In this document: piece by piece, positions 25,831 to 37,142 of the stretch
Layout of the letters: the number at the start of each line of letters is the position of its first letter
Position numbering within the stretch: position 1 is the stretch's first letter
NCBI RefSeq assembly: GCF_000238315.3
Contig: NZ_CP011924.1
Span: 3,526,501 to 3,590,500, forward strand
Length of the DNA: 64,000 bases
Reading direction: 5' to 3'
Origin: Pseudoalteromonas piscicida
GTDB lineage: Bacteria; Pseudomonadota; Gammaproteobacteria; Enterobacterales; Alteromonadaceae
Translations under genes and position numbers: made by a program
Notes under the pieces: generated by a model
The model's database searches: none
The model's input: the letters and a program-made list of their open reading frames with translations, nothing else
Told to the model about the DNA's origin: nothing

Positions 25831-26847
25831 ATGTTAGGTCTTTCGGCTCGAACGATTTCTGCTGTGCTCAGTATCACAATGTCACTATGTACTTTTGCAA
25901 GCTTTGCCAATGTAGATAAGGACAGATCCTATATTTTGGCGACAGCCTCATCTGGTGGCACTTTTTACCCAGTAGGTGTCGCGATTGCGACACTAACTAA
26001 GCTAAAAGTCACGCCGCAGCACGGTATGAGTGTGTCGGCCATTACCTCTGCCGGTTCTGGTGATAACCTCAAACTCATGCGTAATAAAGAAGCTGAACTG
26101 GCTATTTTACAGGGTCTTTATGGTGCGTGGGCGACGCAGGGGACGGGGGCAATGGCACCCGTTGGCAAACAAGATTATCTGCGTTCAGTGACTATGTTGT
26201 GGCAAAACGTAGAGCACTTTGTCATTGCTAAGAAGTATGCCAAAACGGGCAACGTCTCAGATTTGAAAAACCTATATTCACAAGGGTTTGGCATTGGTAA
26301 GCGTAACTCTGGAACGGAAGGTTCTGGGAAGCACATCATGGCTGCACTGGGCGTTGATAGTGACAAATTCACTTTGGTGCATAAAGGTTACGCGGGCTCT
26401 TCTAGCGCCCTACAAAATGGTCAGATTGCGGGAATGAATATTCCGGCAGGCGTACCGGTCAGCGCTATTACGAGTGCTTATGCAGCCGATGCCAATGGTA
26501 TCACTGTGCTGGATTTCACTGATGAGCAGCTAAATAAAGTCAACGCTGAGGTAGAGTTATGGTCACGCTTCGAGATCCCAGCGAACACTTACCCCGGCCA
26601 AACTAACGCAATCAAAACGATTGCGCAGCCAAACTTTCTTGCAGCACATAAAGACATGAGTGAGGAAGATGTATATCTACTCACCAAGGCAATTTATGAA
26701 AATTTAGTCTTTCTTCAAACCATCCATAAAGCGACTAAAGCCATGGCGATAGAAAAGGCACTCATGGGACTACCTGCTAAGCTACATCCCGGCGCGCTGA
26801 AGTATTATAAAGAAATAGGTATTACCGTACCTGCTCATCTGCAGTAA
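25831..26847 (+). CDS. TAXI-family TRAP transporter solute-binding protein
   Basis: This 338-residue exported protein (signal peptide ending about FASFA-NV, residue 27) matches the TAXI group of TRAP solute receptors: ATASSGGTFYPVGVAIATL (about residues 37-55), TSAGSGDNLKLMRNKEAELA and IGKRNSGTEGSG. It should capture a small, usually carboxylated, solute in the periplasm for the fused permease encoded 36 bp downstream. The ligand is not predictable from sequence. GGGAG precedes the ATG. It starts a two-gene unit that does not belong to the usual tuf neighbourhood. Confidence 0.9.
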   Translation: MLGLSARTISAVLSITMSLCTFASFANVDKDRSYILATASSGGTFYPVGVAIATLTKLKVTPQHGMSVSAITSAGSGDNLKLMRNKEAELAILQGLYGAWATQGTGAMAPVGKQDYLRSVTMLWQNVEHFVIAKKYAKTGNVSDLKNLYSQGFGIGKRNSGTEGSGKHIMAALGVDSDKFTLVHKGYAGSSSALQNGQIAGMNIPAGVPVSAITSAYAADANGITVLDFTDEQLNKVNAEVELWSRFEIPANTYPGQTNAIKTIAQPNFLAAHKDMSEEDVYLLTKAIYENLVFLQTIHKATKAMAIEKALMGLPAKLHPGALKYYKEIGITVPAHLQ

Positions 26848-26883
26848 CGCCGCCAACTAAGTAAAACGGGATAGTATCTATCA

Positions 26884-28968
26884 ATGAGTAATAGTAGCAA
26901 TGAGCAAAGCACATTAGCAGTACCAACAGCGGCTCGTGAGCGGATCGCTTTTTATTTAGCAATATTCACGAGTTTGTTGCACCTCTATTTTAACTTGGTC
27001 GCCACTTGGCCGGATAATTATATTTCAGCCATCCATTTCATGTTATTTGGTAGCATTATCTTACTCACCTTGCCACTTAGAGTTGGCAAATTGGCAGTGC
27101 TTTCTAGCGTTATTGATATCGGGCTATTTATCGGTTTAATCGTGAGCTGCGGCTATCTTGTTCTATACAGTGATGCGTTGGCTGCGCGTAATTATGAATT
27201 TGCTACGGCTGACTGGATAGCATCTTCGACCGCTGTACTCCTCGCGCTTGAGTTGGTGCGGCGCTGTATGGGCTGGTTTATCCCGGTGATGATCCTACTG
27301 GCGATGAGTTATGTGCTGTTTTTGGGACAGTATATTGATGGTGTGTTTCATTTTGCTGGTTTAAGCGCTGAAACTATTTTGTTTCGCAATTACTTTGATG
27401 ACGGCTTGTTTGGACCTATTGCTAAAATTTCTTGGACGTTTGTCTTTATGTTTATCTTGTTTGGCGCATTTCTAGTCCAAGCAGGAACAGGGGATTTTAT
27501 CATTCGCTTTGCCAATGCACTTGTTGGCCGCATGGTTGGTGGGCAAGGACTTGTTGCTGTCGTGAGCTCGGGTATGATGGGCTCCGTATCGGGCTCTGCT
27601 ATCGCGAATACAGCGGCAACTGGGGTGATCACCATTCCATTAATGAAGAAAGCTGGCTTTCCTGCAAAGTTTGCAGCAGCAGTTGAAGCCGGAGCATCGA
27701 CGGGAGGTCAGCTGATCCCGCCGATTATGGGGGCAGGTGTATTTGTGATGGCCTCTTATACTCAAATTCCTTATCTTACGATAATTGCGGCGGCCTTTGT
27801 TCCCGCACTGCTTTATTTTGCATCTATTGCCATCTTTGTACGTATTCAAGCTAAACGTTTGAATATCCAGCCAGCATTAGAGTCAGGGCAATTGAGTGCT
27901 TGGCAAGAGCTGAAGTCCGGTTGGCATCATTTATTACCTATCGTGTTGCTCGTAACATTGATGATTTATGGCTTTACGCCAACTTATGCAGTCAGCATTG
28001 CGACGCTCAGTGTGTGTCTGTTTTCTTTGTTTTCACCTGCGCCGATGAGGTGGTCAAAGATTTTGGCTGGGCTTGCAAATGCAACTGAAAACAGCGCCAA
28101 GACAGCAATATTATTGGTTGCCATTGGCATACTGGTGAATTGTATTTCGATCAGCTCCTTAGGGGTTACTTTTTCTCTAATGATAAATGAATGGGCGGGA
28201 GCAAGCTTGATACTGTTGTTGGTATTGATTGCATTGGCCTCGTTAATTATCGGTATGGGACTGCCCGTGACGGCATCGTATATTGTATTGGCAACGCTTT
28301 CTGCACCGGCTTTGTATGGCTTGATCAGCCAGTCAGCACTGGTAGAGATCATAGTAAATGGTCAACTCAATGACACTGCGACGATGATGATGAGTATGAT
28401 GGCGCCAGCACTAGGTGAGATATACAACCAGCCAAATATTACCACGGCTCAAGTGTTTACTATTTTGGCAAGCTTGCCGCCAGAGGCTATTGATATTATT
28501 CGCAGTAGCCAATTTGATGCCACGCATTTAGCCATGATGTTACTCTCTGCCCATATGATTATTTTTTGGTTATCGCAAGATAGCAATGTAACACCGCCGG
28601 TATGCTTGGTCGCGTTTACCGCTGCGGGAATTGCCAAAACACCGCCGATGGCAACAGGAATAGAAGCATGGAAAACGGCCAAAGCACTATACATCGTTCC
28701 TTTACTGTTTGCTTATACGCCGTTTATTGGGGGGAGTAACTTTGAGATCATGCAGGTTTTTTTCACTGCGCTTGTGGGAATGTACGCTTTGGTAGCAGCG
28801 ATATACGGTTATGCAGAGGCAAAGCTCAATAAACCAATCAGGATAGGGTTAGCGCTTTTAGGTATCGCTTTAGTTTGGCCGCACCAAATAATCTCTGTAG
28901 ATATAGCGGCGGCACTATGTGTTGTTGCTGTTGTTACAAAGCAAGTAGTAGATAATCGTCTAGCTTAA
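26884..28968 (+). CDS. TRAP transporter permease, fused DctQ-DctM type
   Basis: A 694-residue polytopic inner-membrane protein. The first roughly 180 residues hold four or so helices equivalent to the small DctQ subunit; the remainder is a DctM-like large subunit with GTGDFIIRFANALVGRMVGG, SGSAIANTAATGVITIPLMK, ASTGGQLIPPIMGAGVFVM and GMGLPVTASYI. This fused form pairs with TAXI receptors, one of which is encoded immediately upstream. Transport is expected to be Na+ or H+ driven solute uptake. A terminator follows at 28991. Confidence 0.92.
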   Translation: MSNSSNEQSTLAVPTAARERIAFYLAIFTSLLHLYFNLVATWPDNYISAIHFMLFGSIILLTLPLRVGKLAVLSSVIDIGLFIGLIVSCGYLVLYSDALAARNYEFATADWIASSTAVLLALELVRRCMGWFIPVMILLAMSYVLFLGQYIDGVFHFAGLSAETILFRNYFDDGLFGPIAKISWTFVFMFILFGAFLVQAGTGDFIIRFANALVGRMVGGQGLVAVVSSGMMGSVSGSAIANTAATGVITIPLMKKAGFPAKFAAAVEAGASTGGQLIPPIMGAGVFVMASYTQIPYLTIIAAAFVPALLYFASIAIFVRIQAKRLNIQPALESGQLSAWQELKSGWHHLLPIVLLVTLMIYGFTPTYAVSIATLSVCLFSLFSPAPMRWSKILAGLANATENSAKTAILLVAIGILVNCISISSLGVTFSLMINEWAGASLILLLVLIALASLIIGMGLPVTASYIVLATLSAPALYGLISQSALVEIIVNGQLNDTATMMMSMMAPALGEIYNQPNITTAQVFTILASLPPEAIDIIRSSQFDATHLAMMLLSAHMIIFWLSQDSNVTPPVCLVAFTAAGIAKTPPMATGIEAWKTAKALYIVPLLFAYTPFIGGSNFEIMQVFFTALVGMYALVAAIYGYAEAKLNKPIRIGLALLGIALVWPHQIISVDIAAALCVVAVVTKQVVDNRLA

Positions 28969-28990
28969 GCTTTGCTATGCACCATAAAGT

Positions 28991-29010
28991 AGGCCCCTAA
29001 ATTGGGGCCT
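28991..29010. terminator. Hairpin between convergent TRAP and plsB genes
   Basis: AGGCCCC and GGGGCCT form a perfect 7-bp stem around TAAATT. It lies midway between the TRAP stop (28968) and the plsB stop (29018) and can serve both strands. Confidence 0.65.
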
Positions 29011-29017
29011 TATGATA

Positions 29018-31444
29018 TTAGACGATATGTTGAATAGACTGATGTATTCGTGCCGGTAGCAGGGCTTTTAAGTACTGCTCTAAAGTATGTAGTGATTCTG
29101 TGCCGCGAATGCCAGCGGCTTCATCTTGTTCTATAAAGCCTTGCTCTTTTAGGCTAGTGACAAATGCGCTGAGCACTTTTTTGTCAAAAAACTCTGGGCT
29201 TTTGATGCCGTGTAAAGTTCCTAGTCGGTCGGCAAGAAGTGCACTTTCTTTTTCAAGCTCGCTACGACTTAATCCTTGATGACGCTTAACCAGGTTAATC
29301 GTGATTGCATAGCGTTCAAGCGTTAAGTGGATCACTTTACCTAGCATTTCTAATTGTGCCAACGCGCTACCATCTTTGTTAACAGAGGCTAGATGACCAT
29401 CAAAGGTGATCAGATCCTTAGCCGCAAAGTATTCAAAAATAGACTCTATATATCCTGTCTTAAGGCCTGTTAAGAACCACTCTTTTGCAAACAAGGGATA
29501 CAAAAGCGCTACCTCTTTACAGCACTCATCAACGGTTAAGCTGTAGCGGTTGAACAGTTGCTGAGCGATTAAGCTAGGTACGGCAAACAGGTGCAGAATA
29601 TTGTTACGGTAATAATTAAGTAGAGCGCGTTCTTTTTCCTTAACACTAATGATGCTGCCAAAACTGTCTTCAATAATATCGAACTTATCAAGCTTAAGTG
29701 CATGATCGAGTAGGCCCTCAGAGCTCGAATCTGGCACCGTCGCATTGTCGTGATAAGGTGCATTTCTGTGTAATCCAAGATACAAATCAAGCTGTTGTAG
29801 CAGTTGTGATTTAGGCAGTGCAAACTGCTCGTTACTCAGCAAAATTGTCGCAAGCAAATTAACTGAGTTCAGTGCTGCTGAGTTATTTATCTCAGTCATG
29901 ATGACATCAGCGAGATCGGCAACTTGCTTGTTCAGCCAAGCTGGCTTTTGAGTTTCGGTAGGGTGAATAGAACCACGCCAATCTGGTTGATGCTCATTTA
30001 AAAATTGGTTGACTGATATCGGATCGCCGAAATTTAAATACCCTCTACCATAGTTTTTAAGGTTCTTAATCGCCTTAAAAATACCAAAAATAGACTCATT
30101 TTTCTTACTGTTGCCAGCCAGCTCTTTGAGGTAGGTGTTGATCTCCATAACATGTTCGTAGCCGAGATAAACGGGCACTAATGATATAGGTCTATCAATG
30201 CCGCGAAGCATAGATTGCAGTGTCATTGCCAGCATCCCCGTTTTTGGTGGTAGAAGACGACCGGTACGACTGCGACCACCTTCGGTATAAAACTTAACGG
30301 AATATCCTTTGATAAATAACTGACTTAAATATTCCTTGAATACCGCGGAATAGAGTTTGTTACCCGAAAAAGAACGGCGAATAAAGAAGGCACCACTACG
30401 ACGGAAAATCGGGCCCGCAGGGAAAAAGTTGAGATTAACGCCAGCTGCGATATGCGGTGGTACTAAACCCTGATGGTAAATCACATAAGTTAGAAGCAAG
30501 TAATCCATATGGCTACGATGACATGGCACGTAAATGATCTCGTGTCCTTTGTCTGCAAGCGCTTGTACTTTGTCTGAGTTATTAACTTCAATACCATTAT
30601 AAAGCTTGTTCCACAGCCAAGTGAGGGCCCTGTCAGCTACGCGCACCATGGCGTCTGAATAGTTTGCGGCTATTTCGTCTAATAATCTAAGTGCTTGTAA
30701 TCTTGCTTCTTCTTGACTTAGACCTTTTGCCTTTGCTTCGTCAGCAATGGCCTTTTTAATGCTTTGCGACGCTAAGATAGAATTAAATAGCTGCTCACGT
30801 GATGGCAATTTGGGGCCCGTAGCAGCCAATTTTTGACGACGGAAGTGCACGCGTGCAACGCGCAGCAGCTTATGTGGCAGTTCGTCAACGTCGGCTTTAT
30901 CATTTAACAATTGATTGAGTTCAATCGGGCGGGAAAATCGAACAAAGTTATCCCTGCCTGAAAACAAGACCACAAAGCATTTGCGTAGCCAGCTTGGAGT
31001 TAATGAGTTGGATAATAAAGTTCCCACACCTGGCTTTTCTTTACCTGGATTACGACCCCACAATATGGTGACCGGAATAACTTGCGCATCGGTATTGTCG
31101 TCATCTTTTAAGGCTTCAAAAATTGCTTTGCTATGTTCAAGCGCATCACTTGGTTTATGACTATTACCAAAGACACTTGGCGGAGTCTGGATCCCAACAA
31201 AACGATTGAGCTCTTTATTGCCAATTCGCGCTTTTTGAGATGGTCTTGGTAAACCAAGCTTTTTACACATAACGTCTAGCGCTATCATGTCTGATACCGA
31301 GTCGAGTCTCGCTACATAGAATGTGGGAATGCTGGGATCTAGCTCGTAATCCTCGATGGGATGCTCTGGCAATACTTTACTTTTAACAAAAAGCCAGTTG
31401 CTACAGCGAGCGATGGTTGTAAGCAAATAAGAAAAAATCTGCAT
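29018..31444 (-). CDS. plsB: Glycerol-3-phosphate acyltransferase PlsB
   Basis: PlsB makes lysophosphatidic acid from glycerol-3-phosphate and acyl-ACP/CoA at the inner membrane, the first committed step of phospholipid synthesis. The protein of about 808 residues has the acyltransferase blocks in order: CHRSHMDYLLL (HX4D catalytic motif, about residue 310), GPIFRRSGAFFIRRSF, YTEGGRSRTGRLLPPKTG and SLVPVYLGYE. I chose the ATG at 31444 (MQIFSYLLTTIARC); an in-frame TTG at 31459 adds five residues. It is monocistronic between the TRAP genes and the S10 operon. Confidence 0.95.
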   Translation of the reverse strand: MQIFSYLLTTIARCSNWLFVKSKVLPEHPIEDYELDPSIPTFYVARLDSVSDMIALDVMCKKLGLPRPSQKARIGNKELNRFVGIQTPPSVFGNSHKPSDALEHSKAIFEALKDDDNTDAQVIPVTILWGRNPGKEKPGVGTLLSNSLTPSWLRKCFVVLFSGRDNFVRFSRPIELNQLLNDKADVDELPHKLLRVARVHFRRQKLAATGPKLPSREQLFNSILASQSIKKAIADEAKAKGLSQEEARLQALRLLDEIAANYSDAMVRVADRALTWLWNKLYNGIEVNNSDKVQALADKGHEIIYVPCHRSHMDYLLLTYVIYHQGLVPPHIAAGVNLNFFPAGPIFRRSGAFFIRRSFSGNKLYSAVFKEYLSQLFIKGYSVKFYTEGGRSRTGRLLPPKTGMLAMTLQSMLRGIDRPISLVPVYLGYEHVMEINTYLKELAGNSKKNESIFGIFKAIKNLKNYGRGYLNFGDPISVNQFLNEHQPDWRGSIHPTETQKPAWLNKQVADLADVIMTEINNSAALNSVNLLATILLSNEQFALPKSQLLQQLDLYLGLHRNAPYHDNATVPDSSSEGLLDHALKLDKFDIIEDSFGSIISVKEKERALLNYYRNNILHLFAVPSLIAQQLFNRYSLTVDECCKEVALLYPLFAKEWFLTGLKTGYIESIFEYFAAKDLITFDGHLASVNKDGSALAQLEMLGKVIHLTLERYAITINLVKRHQGLSRSELEKESALLADRLGTLHGIKSPEFFDKKVLSAFVTSLKEQGFIEQDEAAGIRGTESLHTLEQYLKALLPARIHQSIQHIV

Positions 31445-31693
31445 GGGAATACCGAACAATTATCATTAGCTATAGAATACCAAGATTTAACTGGACTGAC
31501 CATTTACAAAGGCGTCATCCATGTTTTCTTGTCGCAATATTTGTCTGTAGAAGACTAACAGAAGCGAATGCATGAGTAGAGTGAATTTTGTTCTAAATGC
31601 TTTTTGTGAGTGAAATATTGTGGATGCTCAATGTGCTTTATCTGCGTGATAGCGCCTATGGATCCGAGCGATAAAATTACTTTATATTAGTTG

Positions 31694-31721
31694 TTGCATT
31701 TATCACCAATATCACTATAAT
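31694..31721 (+). promoter_or_regulatory. rpsJ: Promoter of the S10 ribosomal-protein operon
   Basis: TTGCAT (31694-31699), 16 bp, TATAAT (31716-31721). The start should be near 31728, giving a leader of about 188 nt before rpsJ. Confidence 0.7.
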
Positions 31722-31727
31722 ATGCAG

Positions 31728-32227
<500 letters not shown>

Positions 32228-32254
32228 TCGGAAGATTAGAGAGGTTTTAGGAAA

Positions 32255-32890
32255 ATGGCATTAGGTCTAGTCGGTCGTAAAGTGGGTATGACACGTATCT
32301 TCACTGAAGATGGTGTATCTATCCCTGTGACAGTTATCGAAGCGACTCCTAACCGTGTTACGCAGATCAAATCTGACGCAACTGACGGTTATAACGCGCT
32401 TCAAGTTACTGCAGGCGAGAAAAAAGCAAGCCGTGTAAACAAACCAGCAGCGGGTCACTTCGCTAAAGCTGGCGTTGAAGCGGGTCGCGGCCTGTGGGAA
32501 TTCCGTCTTAACGGCGGTGAAGGTGAATTTGAAGTAGGTTCAGAGCTAACTGTTGAACTTTTCACTGAAGTGAAAAAAGTAGACGTTACTGGTACTTCAA
32601 AAGGTAAAGGTTTCCAAGGTGGTGTTAAGCGCTGGAACTTCAGCATGCAAGACGCAACTCACGGTAACTCTCTATCTCACCGTGCTCCTGGTTCAATCGG
32701 TCAAAACCAGTCTCCTGGTAAAGTTTTCAAAGGTAAGAAAATGGCCGGTCAAATGGGTAATGTTCGTTCAACGACACAGAACCTTGAACTAGTACGTGTT
32801 GACGCAGAGCGTAACTTGCTTTTAGTTAAAGGTGCAGTACCTGGCGCTATCGGCGGTGACGTTATCGTTAAACCAGCTGTTAAAGCATAA
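32255..32890 (+). CDS. rplC: 50S ribosomal protein L3
   Basis: This 211-residue early-assembly protein binds near the peptidyl-transferase centre. [17 protein letters not shown] opens the protein, and [20 protein letters not shown] (about residues 141-160) is the extended loop holding the Gln that PrmB methylates in E. coli. It follows rpsJ after 27 bp with a ribosome site in between. Length matches the family. Confidence 0.98.
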   Translation: MALGLVGRKVGMTRIFTEDGVSIPVTVIEATPNRVTQIKSDATDGYNALQVTAGEKKASRVNKPAAGHFAKAGVEAGRGLWEFRLNGGEGEFEVGSELTVELFTEVKKVDVTGTSKGKGFQGGVKRWNFSMQDATHGNSLSHRAPGSIGQNQSPGKVFKGKKMAGQMGNVRSTTQNLELVRVDAERNLLLVKGAVPGAIGGDVIVKPAVKA

Positions 32891-32907
32891 GTCCTGGAGA
32901 TTTAGTG

Positions 32908-33510
32908 ATGGAATTAGCAATTAAAGGCGCTGGCGCGCTTGAAGTTTCCGAAGCTACTTTTGGACGTGAGTTTAACGAAGCATTGGTACACCAAGTAGTT
33001 GTTGCTTATGCAGCAGGTGCTCGCCAAGGTACTCGTGCTCAATTGACACGTTCTGAAGTACGCGGTGGTGGTAAGAAACCATTCCGCCAAAAAGGTACTG
33101 GCCGTGCACGTGCTGGTACAATCCGCAGCCCAATCTGGCGCAGCGGTGGTGTGAGCTTTGCAGCTAAGCCGCAAGATCACAGCCAAAAAGTTAACCGTAA
33201 AATGTATCGCGGTGCGATCAAGAGCATTCTTTCTGAGCTTGTTCGTCAAGATCGTCTAGTAGTTGTTGAAAACTTTGGTCTAGAAGCACCAAAGACTAAA
33301 GAACTAGTAGCTAAGCTTAAAGAACTTGAGCTTAAAGACGTACTAATCGTGACTGAAGAAGTAGATGAGAATCTATTCCTTTCTGCACGTAACCTGTACA
33401 AGGTTGACACGCGTGACGTAGCTGGCATCGACCCAGTAAGCCTAATCGCTTTCGATAAGGTTCTGATTACTGCTGCTGCTGTTAAGCAACTTGAGGAGGC
33501 GCTAGCATGA
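32908..33510 (+). CDS. rplD: 50S ribosomal protein L4
   Basis: This 200-residue protein lines the exit tunnel and, in E. coli, represses its own operon through the S10 leader. The tunnel loop is visible in [18 protein letters not shown] (about residues 53-70). I chose the ATG at 32908 over the GTG three bases earlier because homologues begin MEL-. Its stop overlaps the rplW start by 4 bp. The leader at 31728 has the features needed for L4 feedback. Confidence 0.97.
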   Translation: MELAIKGAGALEVSEATFGREFNEALVHQVVVAYAAGARQGTRAQLTRSEVRGGGKKPFRQKGTGRARAGTIRSPIWRSGGVSFAAKPQDHSQKVNRKMYRGAIKSILSELVRQDRLVVVENFGLEAPKTKELVAKLKELELKDVLIVTEEVDENLFLSARNLYKVDTRDVAGIDPVSLIAFDKVLITAAAVKQLEEALA

Positions 33511-33809
33511 TCCGTGAAGAACGTCTTTTAAAAGTAATCCTTGCTCCACACATCTCTGAGAAGAGCACTGTATCTGCTGAAGAAAACAATACTATCGTTT
33601 TCAAAGTAGCTAAAGATGCAACTAAAGCTGAAGTTAAAGCAGCTGTAGAAAAGCTTTTCGAAGTAGAAGTAACTGGTGTTCGCACTCTAAATGTTAAGGG
33701 TAAGACAAAGCGTACTGGTATGCGTTTTGGCCGTCGTAGCGATTGGAAAAAAGCATACGTTACTCTTAAAGAAGGTAGCGAGCTAGACTTTGTCGGCGGC
33801 GCCGAGTAA
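33507..33809 (+). CDS. rplW: 50S ribosomal protein L23
   Basis: This 100-residue protein sits at the tunnel exit, where trigger factor and SRP dock. It opens [20 protein letters not shown], and the [20 protein letters not shown] loop is characteristic. It is coupled to rplD by a 4-bp overlap. Length is normal. Confidence 0.97.
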   Translation: MIREERLLKVILAPHISEKSTVSAEENNTIVFKVAKDATKAEVKAAVEKLFEVEVTGVRTLNVKGKTKRTGMRFGRRSDWKKAYVTLKEGSELDFVGGAE

Positions 33810-33826
33810 TAAGGGGAGTTAGAATT

Positions 33827-34651
33827 ATGGCACTTCAAAAGTGTAAACCAACTTCTGCGGGTCGTCGTCACGTCGTTAAAGTGGTTAACCCTGATCTACA
33901 CAAGGGTAAGCCTTACGCTCCGCTATTAGAGAAAAACTCTAAATCAGGTGGTCGTAACAACAACGGTCGTATCACGGTTCGTCACATCGGTGGTGGTCAT
34001 AAGCAACACTACCGTGTAATCGACTTTACACGCACAAAAGATGGCATTCCAGCTAAAGTTGAGCGTCTAGAGTACGATCCAAACCGTAGCGCAAACATCG
34101 CTCTTGTATTATATGCAGACGGTGAGCGTCGTTACATTATTGCACCTAAGGGTCTTAAAGCAGGTGATGCAATCCAATCTGGTGTTGATGCACCAATCAA
34201 GGTTGGTAACACACTACCTATGCGTAATATCCCTGTAGGTTCTACTGTACACAACGTTGAACTTAAACCTGGCAAAGGTGCACAAATTGCACGTTCTGCT
34301 GGTGCTTACGTACAGATCCTTGTTCGTGAAGGTCAATACGTAACACTACGTCTTCGCTCTGGCGAAGTTCGTAAGGTTGAGTCTGATTGTCGTGCGACTC
34401 TTGGCGAAGTAGGTAACGCAGAACACATGCTACGTTCACTAGGTAAAGCTGGTGCAAATCGTTGGCGTGGTATCCGTCCTACAGTTCGTGGTGTTGCCAT
34501 GAACCCGATTGACCACCCACACGGTGGTGGTGAAGGTCGTACTTCTGGTGGTCGTCACCCTGTATCTCCATGGGGCGTACCTACTAAAGGTTACAAGACT
34601 CGTAAGAACAAGCGTACTGATAAGTTTATCGTACGTCGTCGTACTAAATAA
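33827..34651 (+). CDS. rplB: 50S ribosomal protein L2
   Basis: This 274-residue RNA-binding protein is needed for subunit joining and peptidyl transfer. [16 protein letters not shown], here preceded by Ala ([15 protein letters not shown], about residues 224-238), carries the conserved functional His. The opening [20 protein letters not shown] and the C-terminal basic tail [17 protein letters not shown] are typical. It lies 17 bp after rplW with GGGGAG as ribosome site. Confidence 0.98.
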   Translation: MALQKCKPTSAGRRHVVKVVNPDLHKGKPYAPLLEKNSKSGGRNNNGRITVRHIGGGHKQHYRVIDFTRTKDGIPAKVERLEYDPNRSANIALVLYADGERRYIIAPKGLKAGDAIQSGVDAPIKVGNTLPMRNIPVGSTVHNVELKPGKGAQIARSAGAYVQILVREGQYVTLRLRSGEVRKVESDCRATLGEVGNAEHMLRSLGKAGANRWRGIRPTVRGVAMNPIDHPHGGGEGRTSGGRHPVSPWGVPTKGYKTRKNKRTDKFIVRRRTK

Positions 34652-34658
34652 TAGTTGA

Positions 34659-34946
<288 letters not shown>

Positions 34947-34958
34947 TCGGAGGGTATG

Positions 34959-35291
34959 ATGGAAGCATTAGCTAAACACAAATTCGCCTCTGGTTCGGCG
35001 CAGAAAGCACGTCTAGTGGCAGATCAGATCCGTGGACTTCCGGTTGATCGCGCGCTAGAAATCCTGGCGTACAGCCCGAAGAAAGCGGCTGTATTAGTTA
35101 AAAAAGTACTTGAGTCTGCTATCGCGAACGCGGAGCACAACGAAGGTGCTGACATTGATGAGCTTAAAGTGGCTAAAGTATTTGTAGACGAAGGTCCTAC
35201 AATGAAACGTATTATGCCACGTGCTAAAGGACGCGCAGACCGCATCCTTAAGCGTACAAGCCACATCACTGTTGTGGTATCGGATAGCTAG
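34959..35291 (+). CDS. rplV: 50S ribosomal protein L22
   Basis: This 110-residue protein reaches into the exit tunnel. Conserved [14 protein letters not shown] is near the N-terminus and the beta-hairpin loop is [20 protein letters not shown] (about residues 79-98). Two adjacent ATGs exist (34956, 34959); I take the second because it has better spacing from GGAGGG and gives MEALAKH, the usual family start and length. Confidence 0.97.
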   Translation: MEALAKHKFASGSAQKARLVADQIRGLPVDRALEILAYSPKKAAVLVKKVLESAIANAEHNEGADIDELKVAKVFVDEGPTMKRIMPRAKGRADRILKRTSHITVVVSDS

Positions 35292-35303
35292 GAGATATAA
35301 GTA

Positions 35304-36005
35304 ATGGGACAAAAAGTTCATCCTACTGGTATTCGCCTAGGTATCTCAAAGCCTTGGGTATCTACTTGGTACGCGAATACAAAAGATTTCTCTGAACAGC
35401 TTTTTGGCGATCACAAAGTACGTCAATACCTTACTAAGGAATTGAAAAGTGCTTCTGTAGCTAAGATCGTTATCGAGCGTCCAGCTAAATCAATCCGTGT
35501 AACAATTCACACAGCTCGTCCTGGTGTTGTTATCGGTAAAAAAGGTGAAGATGTTGAAAAGCTTCGCCAAGCTGTAACTAAGCTTGCTGGTGTACCTGCG
35601 CAAATCAACATCGCAGAAGTACGTAAGCCAGAGCTAGATGCACAGTTAGTTGCTGACGGTATCTCTTCTCAGCTAGAGCGTCGTGTTATGTTCCGTCGTG
35701 CTATGAAGCGCGCAGTACAAAACGCAATGCGTCTAGGCGCGAAGGGTATCAAAGTTGAAGTAAGCGGCCGTCTTGGCGGTGCTGAAATCGCACGTTCTGA
35801 GTGGTACCGTGAAGGTCGTGTACCTCTACACACTCTACGTGCTGATATCGACTACGCAACTTCAGAAGCTTTGACCACTTACGGTATCATCGGTGTTAAG
35901 GTTTGGATCTTCAAAGGCGAAGTAATTGGTGGTCTTCCACTAGTTCAAGAGCAAGAGAAGCCAGCTAAACGTGCGCCGAAGAAAGCTAAAAAAAGTGCTA
36001 AGTAA
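35304..36005 (+). CDS. rpsC: 30S ribosomal protein S3
   Basis: This 233-residue protein is part of the mRNA entry helicase with S4 and S5. The KH domain shows [15 protein letters not shown] (GxxG type, about residues 73-87) and the C-terminal domain shows [20 protein letters not shown] and [16 protein letters not shown]. It ends in a Lys/Ala-rich tail. Normal length, 12 bp after rplV. Confidence 0.98.
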   Translation: MGQKVHPTGIRLGISKPWVSTWYANTKDFSEQLFGDHKVRQYLTKELKSASVAKIVIERPAKSIRVTIHTARPGVVIGKKGEDVEKLRQAVTKLAGVPAQINIAEVRKPELDAQLVADGISSQLERRVMFRRAMKRAVQNAMRLGAKGIKVEVSGRLGGAEIARSEWYREGRVPLHTLRADIDYATSEALTTYGIIGVKVWIFKGEVIGGLPLVQEQEKPAKRAPKKAKKSAK

Positions 36006-36018
36006 GAGGTAGCGACTA

Positions 36019-36432
36019 ATGTTACAGCCAAAACGTACAAAATTCCGTAAGGTACACAAAGGCCGCAACCGTGGTCTGGCTACCAGCGGTAACAAAGTTA
36101 GCTTCGGTTCTTTCGGCTTGAAAGCGACTGGCCGTGGCCGTATGACTGCTCGTCAAATCGAAGCAGCTCGTCGTGCTATGACACGTCACGTCAAGCGTCA
36201 AGGTAAAATCTGGATCCGTGTATTCCCAGATAAACCAATTACAGAGAAACCGCTTGAAGTTCGTATGGGTAAAGGTAAAGGTTCTGTTGAATACTGGGTT
36301 GCTGAAATTCAGCCTGGTAAAGTACTTTACGAGATGGAAGGTGTTTCAGAAGAGCTTGCTCGTGAAGCATTCGACCTAGCTGCTCGTAAATTACCTTTCA
36401 AAACAACATTTGTAACTCGGACGGTAATGTAA
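36019..36432 (+). CDS. rplP: 50S ribosomal protein L16
   Basis: This 137-residue protein organises the A site near the central protuberance. [19 protein letters not shown] opens it; [20 protein letters not shown] and [14 protein letters not shown] (holding the Arg hydroxylated by YcfD in E. coli) follow. Its stop overlaps the rpmC start by one base (TAATG). Confidence 0.98.
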   Translation: MLQPKRTKFRKVHKGRNRGLATSGNKVSFGSFGLKATGRGRMTARQIEAARRAMTRHVKRQGKIWIRVFPDKPITEKPLEVRMGKGKGSVEYWVAEIQPGKVLYEMEGVSEELAREAFDLAARKLPFKTTFVTRTVM

Positions 36433-36623
36433 TGAAAGCTAGCGAACTTAAAGACAAAAGCGTAGAAGAGCTAAATGCTGAACTTCTAGAGCTTCTTCGT
36501 GAGCAGTTCAACCTGCGCATGCAAGCGAGCACTGGTCAGCTAGCTCAAACTCACGAGCTTAAGAAAGTACGTCGCAATATTGCGCGTGTGAAAACGGTTA
36601 TCAACCAGAAGGCAGGTGCATAA
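36432..36623 (+). CDS. rpmC: 50S ribosomal protein L29
   Basis: This 63-residue two-helix protein sits near the tunnel exit. Visible are [20 protein letters not shown] and the end [14 protein letters not shown]. It is coupled at both ends by TAATG overlaps with rplP and rpsQ. Confidence 0.97.
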   Translation: MKASELKDKSVEELNAELLELLREQFNLRMQASTGQLAQTHELKKVRRNIARVKTVINQKAGA

Positions 36624-36880
36624 TGAGCGATAAGATCCGTACTGTACAAGGTCGTGTAGTTAGCGACAAAATGGACAAGTCAATCGTTGTTGCTATCGAG
36701 CGTCAGGTTAAACACCCGATCTACGGTAAGTTCATCAAGCGTACAACTAAGTTGCACGCACACGATGAAAACAACACAGCACTAGCAGGTGACGTCGTGA
36801 CTATTCGCGAATGTGCGCCAATCTCTAAGAAAAAATCTTGGACGCTAGTTGACGTGATTGAACGTCCTAAGAAAGCTTAA
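36623..36880 (+). CDS. rpsQ: 30S ribosomal protein S17
   Basis: This 85-residue OB-fold primary 16S rRNA binder has [39 protein letters not shown] and the C-terminal [20 protein letters not shown]. It is complete and is the last gene of the operon here: a terminator follows and rplN-rplX (spc operon), which usually continue, do not appear. Its 3' two thirds recur in four 450-bp repeats downstream, where a MITE interrupts the copied sequence. Confidence 0.97.
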   Translation: MSDKIRTVQGRVVSDKMDKSIVVAIERQVKHPIYGKFIKRTTKLHAHDENNTALAGDVVTIRECAPISKKKSWTLVDVIERPKKA

Positions 36881-36910
36881 TTTTAGTTTTTAACTAAATT
36901 AGACTTTTAT

Positions 36911-36937
36911 AAAGCCCCGGCATCTGCTGGGGCTTTT
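36911..36937 (+). terminator. Intrinsic terminator of the S10 operon
   Basis: AAAGCCCCGG-CATCTG-CTGGGGCTTTT. In the RNA one pair is a G-U wobble; the variant in repeat copies 2 and 4 changes it to A-U. Recurs at +450, +900, +1350 and +1800. Confidence 0.85.
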
Positions 36938-36982
36938 GCGTTTCTGGATAATTTTTATAAATAGCTATCGAACGTCAGGTTA

Positions 36983-37142
36983 TACCAATTTGTTTAATTA
37001 AGTGGTCTATTTTGAGGCGAGAAAATCTTGTCGATAACAAGGCAAAAATTTTGCTATTTAGTTGTTCTAAATGAGAAATTTTTAACGCTGTTAGCGTCAG
37101 ATTTACTCCTTCAAATTGAGCAAGTATTAAGTCAAATTGGTA
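36983..37142. mobile_element. MITE-like element inside rpsQ repeat 1
   Basis: A 160-bp element with ends TACCAATTTG and CAAATTGGTA, flanked by TTA on both sides (36980-36982, 37143-37145), inserted between rpsQ codons that are contiguous in the intact gene. It shares its central 48 bp with the element at 17224-17382 in the opposite orientation. Confidence 0.75.
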